This document shows positions 7,662-16,180 of a stretch of DNA of 41,458 nucleotides, in pieces. A program made the translations under genes and the position numbers. The notes under the pieces were generated by a model. It made no database searches and was not told the DNA's origin. It worked only from the letters and a program-made list of their open reading frames with translations. Position 1 is the stretch's first letter, and each line of letters opens with the position of its first letter. Source of the DNA: an uncultured Lachnospiraceae bacterium (lineage in GTDB: Bacteria > Bacillota > Clostridia > Lachnospirales > Lachnospiraceae); assembly GCA_947564645.1 (NCBI GenBank), contig CANOCU010000030.1, positions 1 through 41,458 on the forward strand, written 5' to 3'.

Positions 7662-8669
7662 ATGTTGAAACTGGTCAAGATTGCCGTCGGGAGTGCGGCG
7701 TCTATTTTTCTGGCGGATGTGTTGGGATTAAGGTATGGTACCGCCGCCGGCATCATAACGCTTCTGACGATACAGGATACGTCCCGGGAGACGATCATGA
7801 TCTCCGTAAAAAGGATCGCCGCGTTTCTGCTGGCGACTTTTCTTGCTTATATGGTATTTCATGTGGCCGGCTATCATGTGCTGGCTTATGGCATTTTTCT
7901 GTTTCTTTTTGTCGCCTGCTGTGTTTGGCTGCGGCTTGGCGACGCAGTCTCGATCAATGCGGTTCTGGCGACACATTATCTGCTGGAACAGGATATGTCG
8001 CTTTCGTTCATCGGGAACGAGGCGCTGCTTCTGCTGATCGGTGCCGGTACCGGTACGCTCCTCAATCTTTATATACCGGGAAAGGGAAAGGAGATCCGGG
8101 TTATGCAGCGCACGCTGGAGGAGGACCTTCGCAGGGTGCTCTTGCGGATGGCGGAATATATCGGGAAAGAGGACCGGTCGGATTATACGGGCGCCTGCTT
8201 CGATAAACTGCAGGCAGATATTGCCTCCGGCACGAAACAGGCGTATGCTTATATGAACAATACTTTTTTCCAGGAATCGAAATATTTCATTGCTTATATG
8301 AACATGCGGGAACAGCAGACGCTGGTATTGCGGGATATCTATAAGAAGATCCTAAGCATTCGCACGATCCCGCCGCAGACGGAACAGGTGGCGGAGCTGT
8401 TCCATGAGGCGGCAGTTACTTTTGGAGAGTCGAATAACGCAAGAGAGCTGCTGGCGAGGCTGTCGGAACTGCTCCGGCATATGAAGGATTCTGCACTGCC
8501 CGTGACCCGGGAGGAATTTGAGGACCGGGCGGTGCTGTACGGTATTCTGATGGATTTAGAGTACTTTCTGCAGTTGAAGAAGGAGTTTGCCGATTCACTT
8601 ACAGAGGAGCAGGTCAGAAGGTATTGGGGTGGGAAAGAAGATTGCTGTATTGATAGTGCCCGAAAATAA
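7662..8669 (+). CDS. Aromatic acid exporter family (ArAE/FUSC-like) membrane protein
   Basis: 335 aa from ATG 7662, with GGGAAAGGCGG just upstream; ATG 7635 in frame is an alternative. The N-terminal 145 residues hold about five to six membrane helices: KIAVGSAASIFLADVLGLRYGTAAGIITLLTIQ with the GxxxG-rich style of PF06081 proteins, RIAAFLLATFLAYMVF, GIFLFLFVACCVWL and LLLLIGAGTGTLLNLYIP. The remaining 190 residues are soluble and helical (TLEEDLRRVLLRMAEYI and following). That is the usual ArAE_1 arrangement in Firmicutes. Substrate unknown. The gene starts 76 bp after the DUF554 gene and is probably cotranscribed with it. Confidence 0.82.
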   Translation: MLKLVKIAVGSAASIFLADVLGLRYGTAAGIITLLTIQDTSRETIMISVKRIAAFLLATFLAYMVFHVAGYHVLAYGIFLFLFVACCVWLRLGDAVSINAVLATHYLLEQDMSLSFIGNEALLLLIGAGTGTLLNLYIPGKGKEIRVMQRTLEEDLRRVLLRMAEYIGKEDRSDYTGACFDKLQADIASGTKQAYAYMNNTFFQESKYFIAYMNMREQQTLVLRDIYKKILSIRTIPPQTEQVAELFHEAAVTFGESNNARELLARLSELLRHMKDSALPVTREEFEDRAVLYGILMDLEYFLQLKKEFADSLTEEQVRRYWGGKEDCCIDSARK

Positions 8670-8714
8670 TTGACCGTATAGAAAATGAAGAGCAGAGAAA
8701 GGTATGACTGAAAA

Positions 8715-10145
8715 ATGAGAAATGCGATTTCTATTATTAACGAACTACGGGCATATGATTTGGAGCGTGAATGGTTTGAGTTTAAAGTAAACTGGTATAA
8801 GGCGGACGAGTTGGGCGAGTATATCTCAGCGCTGTCCAACAGTGCAGCATGGGAGGGAAAACAGCAGGCGTATTTTGTATGGGGTATTGATGACGTAACG
8901 CATGAGATTAAGGGAACTGATTTTAAGTTCAATCAGGACGTCAGAAATGAACCTTTAAAACACTATCTGGCAAGGAGACTCAGTCCGGACATAAATTTCA
9001 TGTTTGAAGAGATTTGGATTGAGGAAAAAAGAGTAGTTCTACTGACGATACCGGCAGCGAAGGCTGTGCCGACTGCTTATGACAGAGAGCGGTATATCCG
9101 CATTGGTTCCAGCAAAGAGAATCTTAGAAAATATCCGGAAAAAGAGTCATATCTGTTTGATGTATTGCGTCATGGTCATCCGACAATGGAAAATACGCCT
9201 TCGGATTATCAGGATCTCTCTTTTGAAAAGCTTTTAATTTATTATGGAGCAAAGGGATTAAAATTGAATCCCGATACGTTTAGGAAAAACCTGTCATTGT
9301 ACACGGAGGATGGAAAATACAACCTACTGGCACAATTACTTTCCGATGACTCTCATATTCCTGTCAGAGTGGCAATTTTTTCCGGAAGATCAAAAGCGGA
9401 TCAGCTGTATTCGGTGAGAGAATTTGGGAATCAGTGCCTTTTGTATTCTCTTGATGAGATTCTTCGATATGGTGATGTTTTGAATATTATTCAGGCGGAT
9501 GAGACGAATCGCATTGTGGAGCGGAAAGAAGTGCCGCTGTTTGAAAATGATGCTTTTAGGGAGACTGTCATCAATGCATTTGTTCATAATAAATGGATAG
9601 GAGGCAATGAACCAATGATTACAGTTTTCTCGGATAGAATTGAGATACTGTCTCGTGGCTCATTGGCGCCGGAACAGACGATGGAAGGTTTCTTTGCGGG
9701 GGAATCGGTTCCGGTCAACAGAAAGCTTTCTGAGATTTTCCTGCAACTGCATATCAGTGAGAAAACAGGAAGAGGTGTGCCGTTGATTACGGAGCGGTAC
9801 GGAAGAGAAGCATACGAGTTTAGAGAAAATTCCATAGTAGTCACCATACCGTTTCGATGGATTAACAAGGTGGGTGATAAAGTGGGTGATAAAGTGGGTG
9901 ATAAAGTGGGTGATAAAACTTGCCATTTAACACAGACACAGGCGTGCATTTTAGCAGAGATCAGGAATAACCCGAATATTACTAAGCCAAAACTGGCTGA
10001 CACTTTGAAGATTGGAAAGACTACCGTGGATAAGGGAATTGCAGTTTTGAAAGAGTATGGTTTTATTGAGCGGGTTGGATCCAATAAGTCTGGCTATTGG
10101 AATGTTTTGACGACTTATGAGACAGATACAAATTCCATAAAGTAA
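8715..10145 (+). CDS. AlbA_2 (Schlafen-type) / HATPase_c_4 / winged-helix transcriptional regulator-like protein
   Basis: 476 aa. Residues about 14-130 form an AlbA_2 domain: [35 protein letters not shown] and [13 protein letters not shown]. About 275-375 form the HATPase_c_4 domain seen in RecG-like 'divergent AAA' proteins: [28 protein letters not shown] and [16 protein letters not shown]. Four tandem VGDK units (386-401) form a linker to a winged-helix domain (about 402-476, [33 protein letters not shown]). Base composition is more AT-rich than its neighbours, suggesting transfer. Proteins of this layout occur in defence and accessory regions, but no specific function is established. A four-codon ORF (8704-8718, MTEK) overlaps the start codon. 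Confidence 0.85.
   Translation: MRNAISIINELRAYDLEREWFEFKVNWYKADELGEYISALSNSAAWEGKQQAYFVWGIDDVTHEIKGTDFKFNQDVRNEPLKHYLARRLSPDINFMFEEIWIEEKRVVLLTIPAAKAVPTAYDRERYIRIGSSKENLRKYPEKESYLFDVLRHGHPTMENTPSDYQDLSFEKLLIYYGAKGLKLNPDTFRKNLSLYTEDGKYNLLAQLLSDDSHIPVRVAIFSGRSKADQLYSVREFGNQCLLYSLDEILRYGDVLNIIQADETNRIVERKEVPLFENDAFRETVINAFVHNKWIGGNEPMITVFSDRIEILSRGSLAPEQTMEGFFAGESVPVNRKLSEIFLQLHISEKTGRGVPLITERYGREAYEFRENSIVVTIPFRWINKVGDKVGDKVGDKVGDKTCHLTQTQACILAEIRNNPNITKPKLADTLKIGKTTVDKGIAVLKEYGFIERVGSNKSGYWNVLTTYETDTNSIK
9870..9917 (+). repeat. Four perfect tandem 12-bp repeats encoding VGDK
   Basis: The unit GTGGGTGATAAA occurs four times without mismatch. Unit length is a multiple of three, so copy-number change would lengthen or shorten the linker between the ATPase and winged-helix domains without a frameshift. 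Confidence 0.97.
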
Positions 10146-10363
10146 CAACAAGAGATAAAAAGGGGAAAATACTTAATGCAAAGGGGGAACCCCGGCAGAA
10201 GCTCAGGGAAGATATGTATCGCGTCTATCAGAAAGCATGTGCGGTAAAGAAGGAACCGGCCTATGTATATGACGGGGAAGATACCTATCGGCGGATGCAG
10301 CCCAAGGTGGGCAGAAACGATCCCTGCCCCTGCGGCAGTGGGAAGAAGTGCAGTGGGAAATAA
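10121..10363 (+). pseudogene. Remnant of a SEC-C motif protein
   Basis: An open frame without a convincing start reads through [20 protein letters not shown] into [18 protein letters not shown] and a stop at 10361-10363. [14 protein letters not shown] is the zinc-binding SEC-C motif found at the ends of SecA and many accessory proteins. The canonical ending is GKKYKKCCGK; here it has lost residues and one of the paired Cys. An in-frame ATG exists at 10214 but has no ribosome site. It lies immediately after the AlbA_2/ATPase gene and looks like the 3' scar of a lost gene; a tiny translated protein is possible but less likely. Confidence 0.6.
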
Positions 10364-10426
10364 AGGCGCTCGTTATGGCAGAGTCAAAAGGTGCAGATCA
10401 CATAGAAAGAGGGGGAAAGATTTAAG

Positions 10427-11695
10427 ATGTTCTTACAGGAAAAAATAAGAAACACAATGGAAAAAGCAGTAGAAAACTGCGAGGTGGCAGGCGTTAATTT
10501 GTTGGTGGAGCAAGACGGACAGGAATTGTGCTATTGCGAGGCGGGCATGGCGGACCGGGAGGAGAACCGTCCTATGAGCCGTGATACGATCTTCCGGCTC
10601 TATTCGCAGAGTAAGCCTGTCACGGCAGCAGCGGCGATGATCCTGATGGAGCGGGGAGAGTTGGATCTGTGTCAGCCGGTGTCCGATTTCCTGCCGGCAT
10701 TTGCGGAGCAGTTCTATGTGGTGGAAGGCGACGACATCGGAGATGCGGCGGCCGGTGGTAAAGCGGGGAAAGCGGCGGCCGGCGTTCCGGGTGAGAAAGA
10801 TGGGGAAGACAGGACAGCTGCAAGGAAGCCTGTCCTGCAGCCCATGCGGGTATTTGATCTTCTGCGTATGACCTCCGGACTTGTCTATCCGGACGAGACG
10901 ACGGAGTCCGGCCGGCAGACGGCGAGGGTGTTTGAAGAAATGGACAGGCGGCTTCTTACGGAAGATGCCATGACGACCAGAGCGGTGGCCGATGCATTGG
11001 GCGGATGCGTGCTGGCTTATGAACCGAGCAGTTCCTGGCGGTATGGTACTTCGGCGGATGTGCTGGGCGCGGTAGTCGAGGTGATCTCCGGAATGCGGTT
11101 TGGCGAGTTTCTGGAGAAGGAACTTTTCGGGCCGCTTGGTATGAAAGACACCGGTTTCTGGGTACCGCAGAAGAAACAGGGACGGCTGGCGGTAACTTAC
11201 GAGACGGTCAAAGAAGCGGCGGGCAATTCTCTGGTGCGCTATGAAGGGAATCATCTTGCGATCTGCAATGGAATGGAGAAACCGCCCGCTTTTGAATCCG
11301 GCGGCGCGGGGCTGGCATCTACGCTGGATGACTATATGCGCTTTGCAAGGATGCTGATGCAGGGCGGCATATTGGACGGTGTCCGGATCCTGAAGCCGGC
11401 CACGGTCCGTTACATGACGGGAGCGGAATTGCTGCCGCATCAGCAGAAAGCGTTCGAGAAATGGATCGGACTGGAAGGCTTCAGCTACGGTAATCTGATG
11501 CGGATTTGCAAGAATCCGGCGCAGGCTGCGATCGTTGCGAGAAACGGGGAATATGGCTGGGACGGCTGGCTGGGCGTTTACTTCGCGAACTTTCCGGCGG
11601 AGAAGCTGACGATCCTGATGGGAGCACAGAAGAAGGATGCCGGAACGTTCGCGCTGACCAGGAAACTGCGGAATCTGATCTTTACGGAAATTTGA
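10427..11695 (+). CDS. Serine hydrolase of the beta-lactamase class C / penicillin-binding protein family
   Basis: 422 aa, ATG 10427 with AGAGGGGGAAAG upstream. LYSQSKPVTAAAAMILMERGELDL contains the SxxK catalytic motif (S60, K63) of the EstB/class C fold, and WRYGTSADVLG supplies the second motif Tyr (Y206). FGPLGMKDTGFWVP and the C-terminal GEYGWDGWLGVYFANFP are also family blocks. There is no signal peptide, so it is probably a cytosolic esterase or peptidase rather than an antibiotic-resistance enzyme. A Gly/Ala/Lys/Asp-rich insertion (about 100-135) interrupts the fold between conserved segments. It seems to be a single-gene unit. Confidence 0.88.
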   Translation: MFLQEKIRNTMEKAVENCEVAGVNLLVEQDGQELCYCEAGMADREENRPMSRDTIFRLYSQSKPVTAAAAMILMERGELDLCQPVSDFLPAFAEQFYVVEGDDIGDAAAGGKAGKAAAGVPGEKDGEDRTAARKPVLQPMRVFDLLRMTSGLVYPDETTESGRQTARVFEEMDRRLLTEDAMTTRAVADALGGCVLAYEPSSSWRYGTSADVLGAVVEVISGMRFGEFLEKELFGPLGMKDTGFWVPQKKQGRLAVTYETVKEAAGNSLVRYEGNHLAICNGMEKPPAFESGGAGLASTLDDYMRFARMLMQGGILDGVRILKPATVRYMTGAELLPHQQKAFEKWIGLEGFSYGNLMRICKNPAQAAIVARNGEYGWDGWLGVYFANFPAEKLTILMGAQKKDAGTFALTRKLRNLIFTEI

Positions 11696-11744
11696 CGTTC
11701 CTGAAACTTTATGGAGTAATCGTAAATAGCAGAATCAATAAAAA

Positions 11745-11779
11745 ACGGGACAGGCGTAGGATCATGGAGCCTGTCCCGT
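11745..11779. terminator. 11-bp perfect hairpin, T-run only on the minus strand
   Basis: ACGGGACAGGC (11745-11755) pairs perfectly with GCCTGTCCCGT (11769-11779). On the plus strand the hairpin is followed by ATTAAG, not a T-run; on the minus strand it is followed by TTTTTATT. It may end the plus-strand hydrolase transcript weakly and block antisense transcription strongly. Confidence 0.7.
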
Positions 11780-11784
11780 ATTAA

Positions 11785-11848
11785 GTCAAATATTCCTATA
11801 ATTTGTCAAAATATTATATGGCACAATCACGGAAGATAAGTATAAACT
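11785..11848 (+). promoter_or_regulatory. Predicted AraC-type (YesN) site and promoter for the esterase/two-component operon
   Basis: GTCAAATATT (11785) and GTCAAAATATT (11805) form a direct repeat 20 bp apart. TTTGTCAAAATATTATATGG (11802-11821) differs by one base from 16068-16087 upstream of the importer operon. At the same distance from the motif end, TATAAACT here (11841) matches TGGAAACT there. The motif tail lies where a -35 box would be, as at activator-dependent promoters. Confidence 0.65.
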
Positions 11849-11890
11849 AAATCTATATCATCAAGTAAAATTTTTCGGGAGGGATGTAGT

Positions 11891-12724
11891 ATGAGGACTT
11901 ATCTTGAAGTACCGTATAAGAAGACAACGGGACATGATCTGTATGCAGATTTCTATATTCCTGACGGGGTGGACAAGCCGCCTGTCATACTATGGATCCA
12001 TGGCGGCGGTTGGAAAGATCTGAACCGGAAATGGTGCCTGGTCTATCCGCAGCTGGAAAGGGGCTACGCGGTATGCAGCGTGGATTACCGTTATTCGGAT
12101 GAAGCTCCTTTTCCGGCACAGATGTTGGATTTAAAGGAAGCGCTGCTTTTTGTAAAAGCCAACGGGGACACGTATGGCTATGACAGTACGAAGGTGATCC
12201 TGTCCGGCGATTCCGCAGGCGGACATCTGTGCAGTCTTCTTGCCGTATCGGCAGGAAACAGCGATTGGGAAAGAGCCGGGGAAGACTATGGCGTACAGGC
12301 TGTGGTAGAATTCTGCGGCCCCTGCAGGATCGGGGAGCGTGGCAGGGAAAACGGGGCGGATAATGATATTATCGGGCAGCTTCTGGGCGTTTCGGATCAT
12401 GGCAAGGCGCTCTCCGGCCGGGGCGCGGCAGCTTCACCGGATACTTATATTGACGGAACGGAACCGCCCTTCCTGATTTTGCACGGATCGGCAGACCCGG
12501 CCGTTTCTCCCGACCAGTCACGGATCTTGCGTAATGCGCTGGAAGCGGTTGGCGTCCCGGTACATATGTATCTGGTGCCAGGCGGTGTACATGGTCTTGG
12601 CGGAGAGTTGGTGGACCGTGTGATTCAGGAGTTTCTGGATTATTATATCAAAAACAAGGTTACGGTAATAACACCAGAATTGCAGCCGGTCCATGACAGG
12701 ACGGTGCCGCCCGCTGCCCGGTAA
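11891..12724 (+). CDS. Alpha/beta hydrolase esterase (carbohydrate-esterase-like, BD-FAE/lipase family)
   Basis: 277 aa, start supported by GGGAGGG at 11878-11884. HGGGW (from H37) is the oxyanion-hole motif, GDSAGG gives nucleophile S108, HGSADPAV gives D202, and GGVHGLGG gives H234, so the full catalytic triad is present. There is no signal peptide. It is the first gene of a unit with the YesM/YesN pair (17 bp gap) and precedes a sugar importer and glycosidase, so it probably removes acyl groups (acetyl or feruloyl) from imported oligosaccharides. That role is inferred from context; a general esterase cannot be excluded. Confidence 0.87.
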   Translation: MRTYLEVPYKKTTGHDLYADFYIPDGVDKPPVILWIHGGGWKDLNRKWCLVYPQLERGYAVCSVDYRYSDEAPFPAQMLDLKEALLFVKANGDTYGYDSTKVILSGDSAGGHLCSLLAVSAGNSDWERAGEDYGVQAVVEFCGPCRIGERGRENGADNDIIGQLLGVSDHGKALSGRGAAASPDTYIDGTEPPFLILHGSADPAVSPDQSRILRNALEAVGVPVHMYLVPGGVHGLGGELVDRVIQEFLDYYIKNKVTVITPELQPVHDRTVPPAAR

Positions 12725-12741
12725 AAGGGGAAAGGGAATAA

Positions 12742-14472
12742 ATGTGGAAGAGGAAATTTTCCTTTATTGGAATCCGTGCAAAATTGAGCATCAGCATTAT
12801 GCTGATGCTGTTTGTCATGACGGCATTTATCACTCTGGCGGTCTATCAGATCTATCGACAGGATATTGAAAATACGGAACTTACCTCCATGCAGGATGCC
12901 AACGAGATCCTGTCGGACAACATCAGGAATCTGATCGCAAATGTTGAGGAAAACCTGATGAATGAGATCGGCCGATGTAACGTGTTCGATTATCAGTCAG
13001 CATTGTCAGATACCGCATCCCCCAGCGTTGTGCGGAAGATGAAAGGACTCGCCACGCTGATGCGATTCCGGGGTGTAGAGTGCAAAAATGTTTTTATCCT
13101 CGATAAGTATACATGCCGGTTCTTCTATGACTGTCGGACAGACGGATCAGAGACTACCATAGACGATTTCAGAAAGCAGCAGGTATACCAGGAGATTGCC
13201 GTCGGGCGGGAAACCCTTTTCCAAAGCCGCGGGAGTACCACCTGGAGGAGCTATCCCGACCGACCGGACGAAATCTATATCATCAAATCCTATGTCGATC
13301 CCACTGATATGGATTATAAGGGAATCCTCTGTCTGACGATAGAGAAGGATGCGTTTCGGGCGCTTCTGGGTGAGCACAAATTTGACAGTATTATTTATGA
13401 CGAGCATGGCGGACTGCTTTATGACAGCAGAGAGCCGGATGAGATCCCGGATGCCGGTCAGGGGGAGACATGGGACGAATATCTCAGAGTGGAAAACAAG
13501 ATCCGCCGCAGGAAGGGGGAATGGCGCCTGGTAGCGCTGATCGCCAAGAGCGAAGCCTTCGGTGAGATCGCCGCCTTATTTAAGATGCTGACCGCCGTTG
13601 AAGCAGTTGTCTTTCTTATTATGATCTATATTGTATATAGAGTATCGGCCGGTTTCTTATGGAATATCACTACCCTTACGAACAATTTCAGACAGATCAA
13701 TACCGGAGAACCGCCTTCCAGGATCGTACCACATTCTCACGACGAGACGGCCTATCTGTGTGAGCAGTTTGACGCCATGTATGACCAGTTAAAAGAGAAC
13801 ACCAGACAGATGGTATTAAGCGGTATGCTGTTGGAGAAGGCGGAGTATAATTCTCTGATGGCACAGATGAATCCGCATTTTCTCTACAATACGCTGGAAT
13901 CTGTCAGCGCCATGGCCAAGCTTTCCGGGCAGGAGGACATCGTCAGGGTCATACAGATGCTGAGCCATCTGCTGCGTGCCTCCTTAAGCGGCGGCAGACA
14001 GGAGATCCCGCTCAGACAGGAACTGATCTATATCCGCTACTATCTGGAACTGCAAAGAATCGTGGCCGGCGGGCGGATCACATGGGATATTGTCATGGAA
14101 GAGGGGCTTGAAGAATGTCCAGTACCGAAGCTGATCCTTCAGCCCATTGTGGAGAATGCCATCATTCATGGCTTAAGCGATCTGTTGGACGATGCTATTA
14201 TCATCATTGCGGCAGATGTAAGGGAGGAACGGCTTGTTCTGGAAGTATGCGATAACGGAAAAGGCGAGAGACAGGAAGTTCTTGACAGCCTGCTCTTGCA
14301 GGAGGAGCCACAGGAGAGCGAAGACCGGGCGCATATCGGGATTCGAAGTATCCAGAAGCGGCTGCATATTCTCTACGGCAGCGCTTATGGGCTGGAAATG
14401 TACAGCGAACCCGGTAACGGAATGGTCGTAAGACTTAATCTCCCTTACAGAAAGGGGAATGATCCATGTTGA
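12742..14472 (+). CDS. YesM-type sensor histidine kinase
   Basis: 576 aa. One membrane helix near residues 15-35, an extracellular sensor domain of about 240 residues (Cache-like, not assigned), and a second helix (about 283-305, LTAVEAVVFLIMIYIVYRVSAGFL). A HAMP-like linker, the His_kinase core MNPHFLYNTLESVSAM with phospho-acceptor H379, and a HATPase domain follow, with LILQPIVENAIIHGL (N-box), DNGKG and IGIRSIQKRL. It overlaps the response regulator by 7 nt, indicating translational coupling. YesM/YesN pairs usually sense extracellular sugars or binding-protein complexes and activate adjacent ABC importer genes, which fits the following operon. Confidence 0.93.
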   Translation: MWKRKFSFIGIRAKLSISIMLMLFVMTAFITLAVYQIYRQDIENTELTSMQDANEILSDNIRNLIANVEENLMNEIGRCNVFDYQSALSDTASPSVVRKMKGLATLMRFRGVECKNVFILDKYTCRFFYDCRTDGSETTIDDFRKQQVYQEIAVGRETLFQSRGSTTWRSYPDRPDEIYIIKSYVDPTDMDYKGILCLTIEKDAFRALLGEHKFDSIIYDEHGGLLYDSREPDEIPDAGQGETWDEYLRVENKIRRRKGEWRLVALIAKSEAFGEIAALFKMLTAVEAVVFLIMIYIVYRVSAGFLWNITTLTNNFRQINTGEPPSRIVPHSHDETAYLCEQFDAMYDQLKENTRQMVLSGMLLEKAEYNSLMAQMNPHFLYNTLESVSAMAKLSGQEDIVRVIQMLSHLLRASLSGGRQEIPLRQELIYIRYYLELQRIVAGGRITWDIVMEEGLEECPVPKLILQPIVENAIIHGLSDLLDDAIIIIAADVREERLVLEVCDNGKGERQEVLDSLLLQEEPQESEDRAHIGIRSIQKRLHILYGSAYGLEMYSEPGNGMVVRLNLPYRKGNDPC

Positions 14473-16019
14473 AAATATTGATCGCAGACGATAACCGATT
14501 GACACTTCAGTCCATGGAGCGAACGATCCCATGGCTGGAGTGGGGCTATGAACTGGCAGCAATGGCCGAGAGCGGGTTGGAGGCAGTGGAAAAGGTCAGA
14601 AAACACAGACCGGACATCGTGATACTGGATATCAACATGCCGGGTATGAGCGGACTGGAAGCCGCCAGGGAGATCAATCTGGAACCTGAGAAGCCGGTGC
14701 TCATCCTGCTGTCCGCCTATGATAAGTTTTCGTATGCCCAATCGGGATTTCGCCTGGGCGTTTTTGATTATCTCTTAAAACCGCTGGATAATGAGGAACT
14801 AAAACAGATCCTGGATAAAGCCGCCGCCAGGATCCGCCAGGAACGTGGAAAACAGGCGCCGTCCGTGGAAGCTCTCCAATTAGAAAAGGAGCTATACGGG
14901 AAACTGCTGTTAGACAGTGTAAACCATGTGTCTGAGGCGTCAGTCGAACTGGAGAGGCAGCTGCGGGAGAAATGGCATCCCTATGCGTACACGCTTCTGT
15001 TGGTCAATATGACGGAGGATGAGTCGCAGACGGAAGCGGCGAAGAAAACGATAGAGGCGGCTCTGGCGGACTGTGAGAAACCCAATAACATTAAAACGCT
15101 GTCCGTACAGACCGGAGCCGGTATTCTGATCCTGCTTGCCTGTCAGACACTGCGCCTTGCCCGGGATTATGATCTGACGGCATTACAGGTCGCTAACGTC
15201 ATCGTGGAGCGCTGCCGTAAAGAGCGGTTCACCGTCTGCATTGGTGTGAGCAGCTATGCGGAGAATCTGGAATCCCTGAAAAGTCAATACGAGGAAGCGG
15301 CTTTTGCCATAGACAGCCGGTTTTTTCTGGAAAATAAGACGGTGATCCATTACCGCAGCGTGATGAGCAAAAGTGTTCATAATGAATATGTGCTGAGCCG
15401 GACCATGCAGGCGCTGTGCGGATCGCTGCGGCGTAACCCTGCAGGATCGATAGAGAACCTGGACGCTTTTCTTGTGCTGATCGAGGAAAACAACAGATAT
15501 GATGTAGAGTATGTAAAGAATATCTTTGTCCAGATCGCCTTTTCCGTCTCTCAGGCGTTATATGAGCATAACACCGGCGCCATGCAGATCAAGACGATGG
15601 ATATGATCCTGGAAGAGGTCGGGGAAATCCACAGTATGCAGAGCATCATTGACTGGCTGAAGAAGTATGTGATGGAGAGCGTGCGTATATTGGAACAGGA
15701 CAGACTGTCGGTCTCTATACAGACGAGACGCATCCTTGACTATATCAATACCCATTATATGGAGCACATCGGGCTGAGCGATGCGGCTGCGGATGCGGGG
15801 ATATCCGAGAGTCATCTGTGCAGGCTGCTGAAAAACGAGACCGGAGAAACTTTCGTTAATATCCTGAATAAGATCCGCATCCAGAAGGCGCTGGAACTGA
15901 TCCGTAGCGGCGGCTATAAGGTATACGAAGTGGCCGAAACGGTGGGATTTAGCAATTACGCCTATTTCTATCAGATCTTTAAGAAAATCACCGGACGGGC
16001 GCCCACTGACTGCCTGTGA
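14466..16019 (+). CDS. YesN-type response regulator with AraC-family DNA-binding domain
   Basis: 517 aa. The receiver domain (1-125) shows ILIADDNRL, VILDINMPGMSG with D55 as phospho-acceptor, LSAYDKF and DYLLKPLDNEEL. A middle region (about 130-400) has the usual variable helical linker of YesN proteins. The C-terminal AraC HTH (about 415-517) contains two helix-turn-helix units, ISESHLCRLLKNETGETFVNILNKIRIQKALELI and VYEVAETVGFSNYAYFYQIFKKITGRAP. Start ATG 14466 lies inside the kinase gene. The near-identical elements upstream of 11891 and 16181 are its most likely binding sites. Confidence 0.93.
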   Translation: MLKILIADDNRLTLQSMERTIPWLEWGYELAAMAESGLEAVEKVRKHRPDIVILDINMPGMSGLEAAREINLEPEKPVLILLSAYDKFSYAQSGFRLGVFDYLLKPLDNEELKQILDKAAARIRQERGKQAPSVEALQLEKELYGKLLLDSVNHVSEASVELERQLREKWHPYAYTLLLVNMTEDESQTEAAKKTIEAALADCEKPNNIKTLSVQTGAGILILLACQTLRLARDYDLTALQVANVIVERCRKERFTVCIGVSSYAENLESLKSQYEEAAFAIDSRFFLENKTVIHYRSVMSKSVHNEYVLSRTMQALCGSLRRNPAGSIENLDAFLVLIEENNRYDVEYVKNIFVQIAFSVSQALYEHNTGAMQIKTMDMILEEVGEIHSMQSIIDWLKKYVMESVRILEQDRLSVSIQTRRILDYINTHYMEHIGLSDAAADAGISESHLCRLLKNETGETFVNILNKIRIQKALELIRSGGYKVYEVAETVGFSNYAYFYQIFKKITGRAPTDCL

Positions 16020-16049
16020 TGCTGTAGCCTTTTATATTGTGTTGTGTTT

Positions 16050-16116
16050 GATAAAAAATTGATAGGATTTGTCAAAATCTTATATGGTCTCTTCTTTGAA
16101 AATGATTGGAAACTGA
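16050..16116 (+). promoter_or_regulatory. Predicted YesN-type site and promoter for the importer operon
   Basis: TTTGTCAAAATCTTATATGG (16068-16087) is 19 of 20 identical to the element at 11802-11821. An upstream half-site GATAAAA (16050) lies 21 bp from GTCAAAA (16071), and a further GATAGG sits between. TGGAAACT (16107) lies 20 bp beyond the motif end, the same place as TATAAACT in the other promoter. The gap to the gene start is 64 bp. Confidence 0.65.
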
Positions 16117-16180
16117 ATTTTTACCTGCCGGATGTGGGTATAAAATAAGGATATCAATCAAAAAAGGAGGGACTTTTATT

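Noticed and set aside
10263-10448. 61-codon ORF between the AlbA_2 gene and the beta-lactamase-like gene
   Set aside because: It is a different frame of the SEC-C remnant; only the other frame gives the [10 protein letters not shown] motif.
10427-11695. Antibiotic-resistance beta-lactamase
   Set aside because: It has the SxxK and Tyr motifs of the class C fold but no signal peptide and an altered context; such serine hydrolases are mostly esterases or peptidases.
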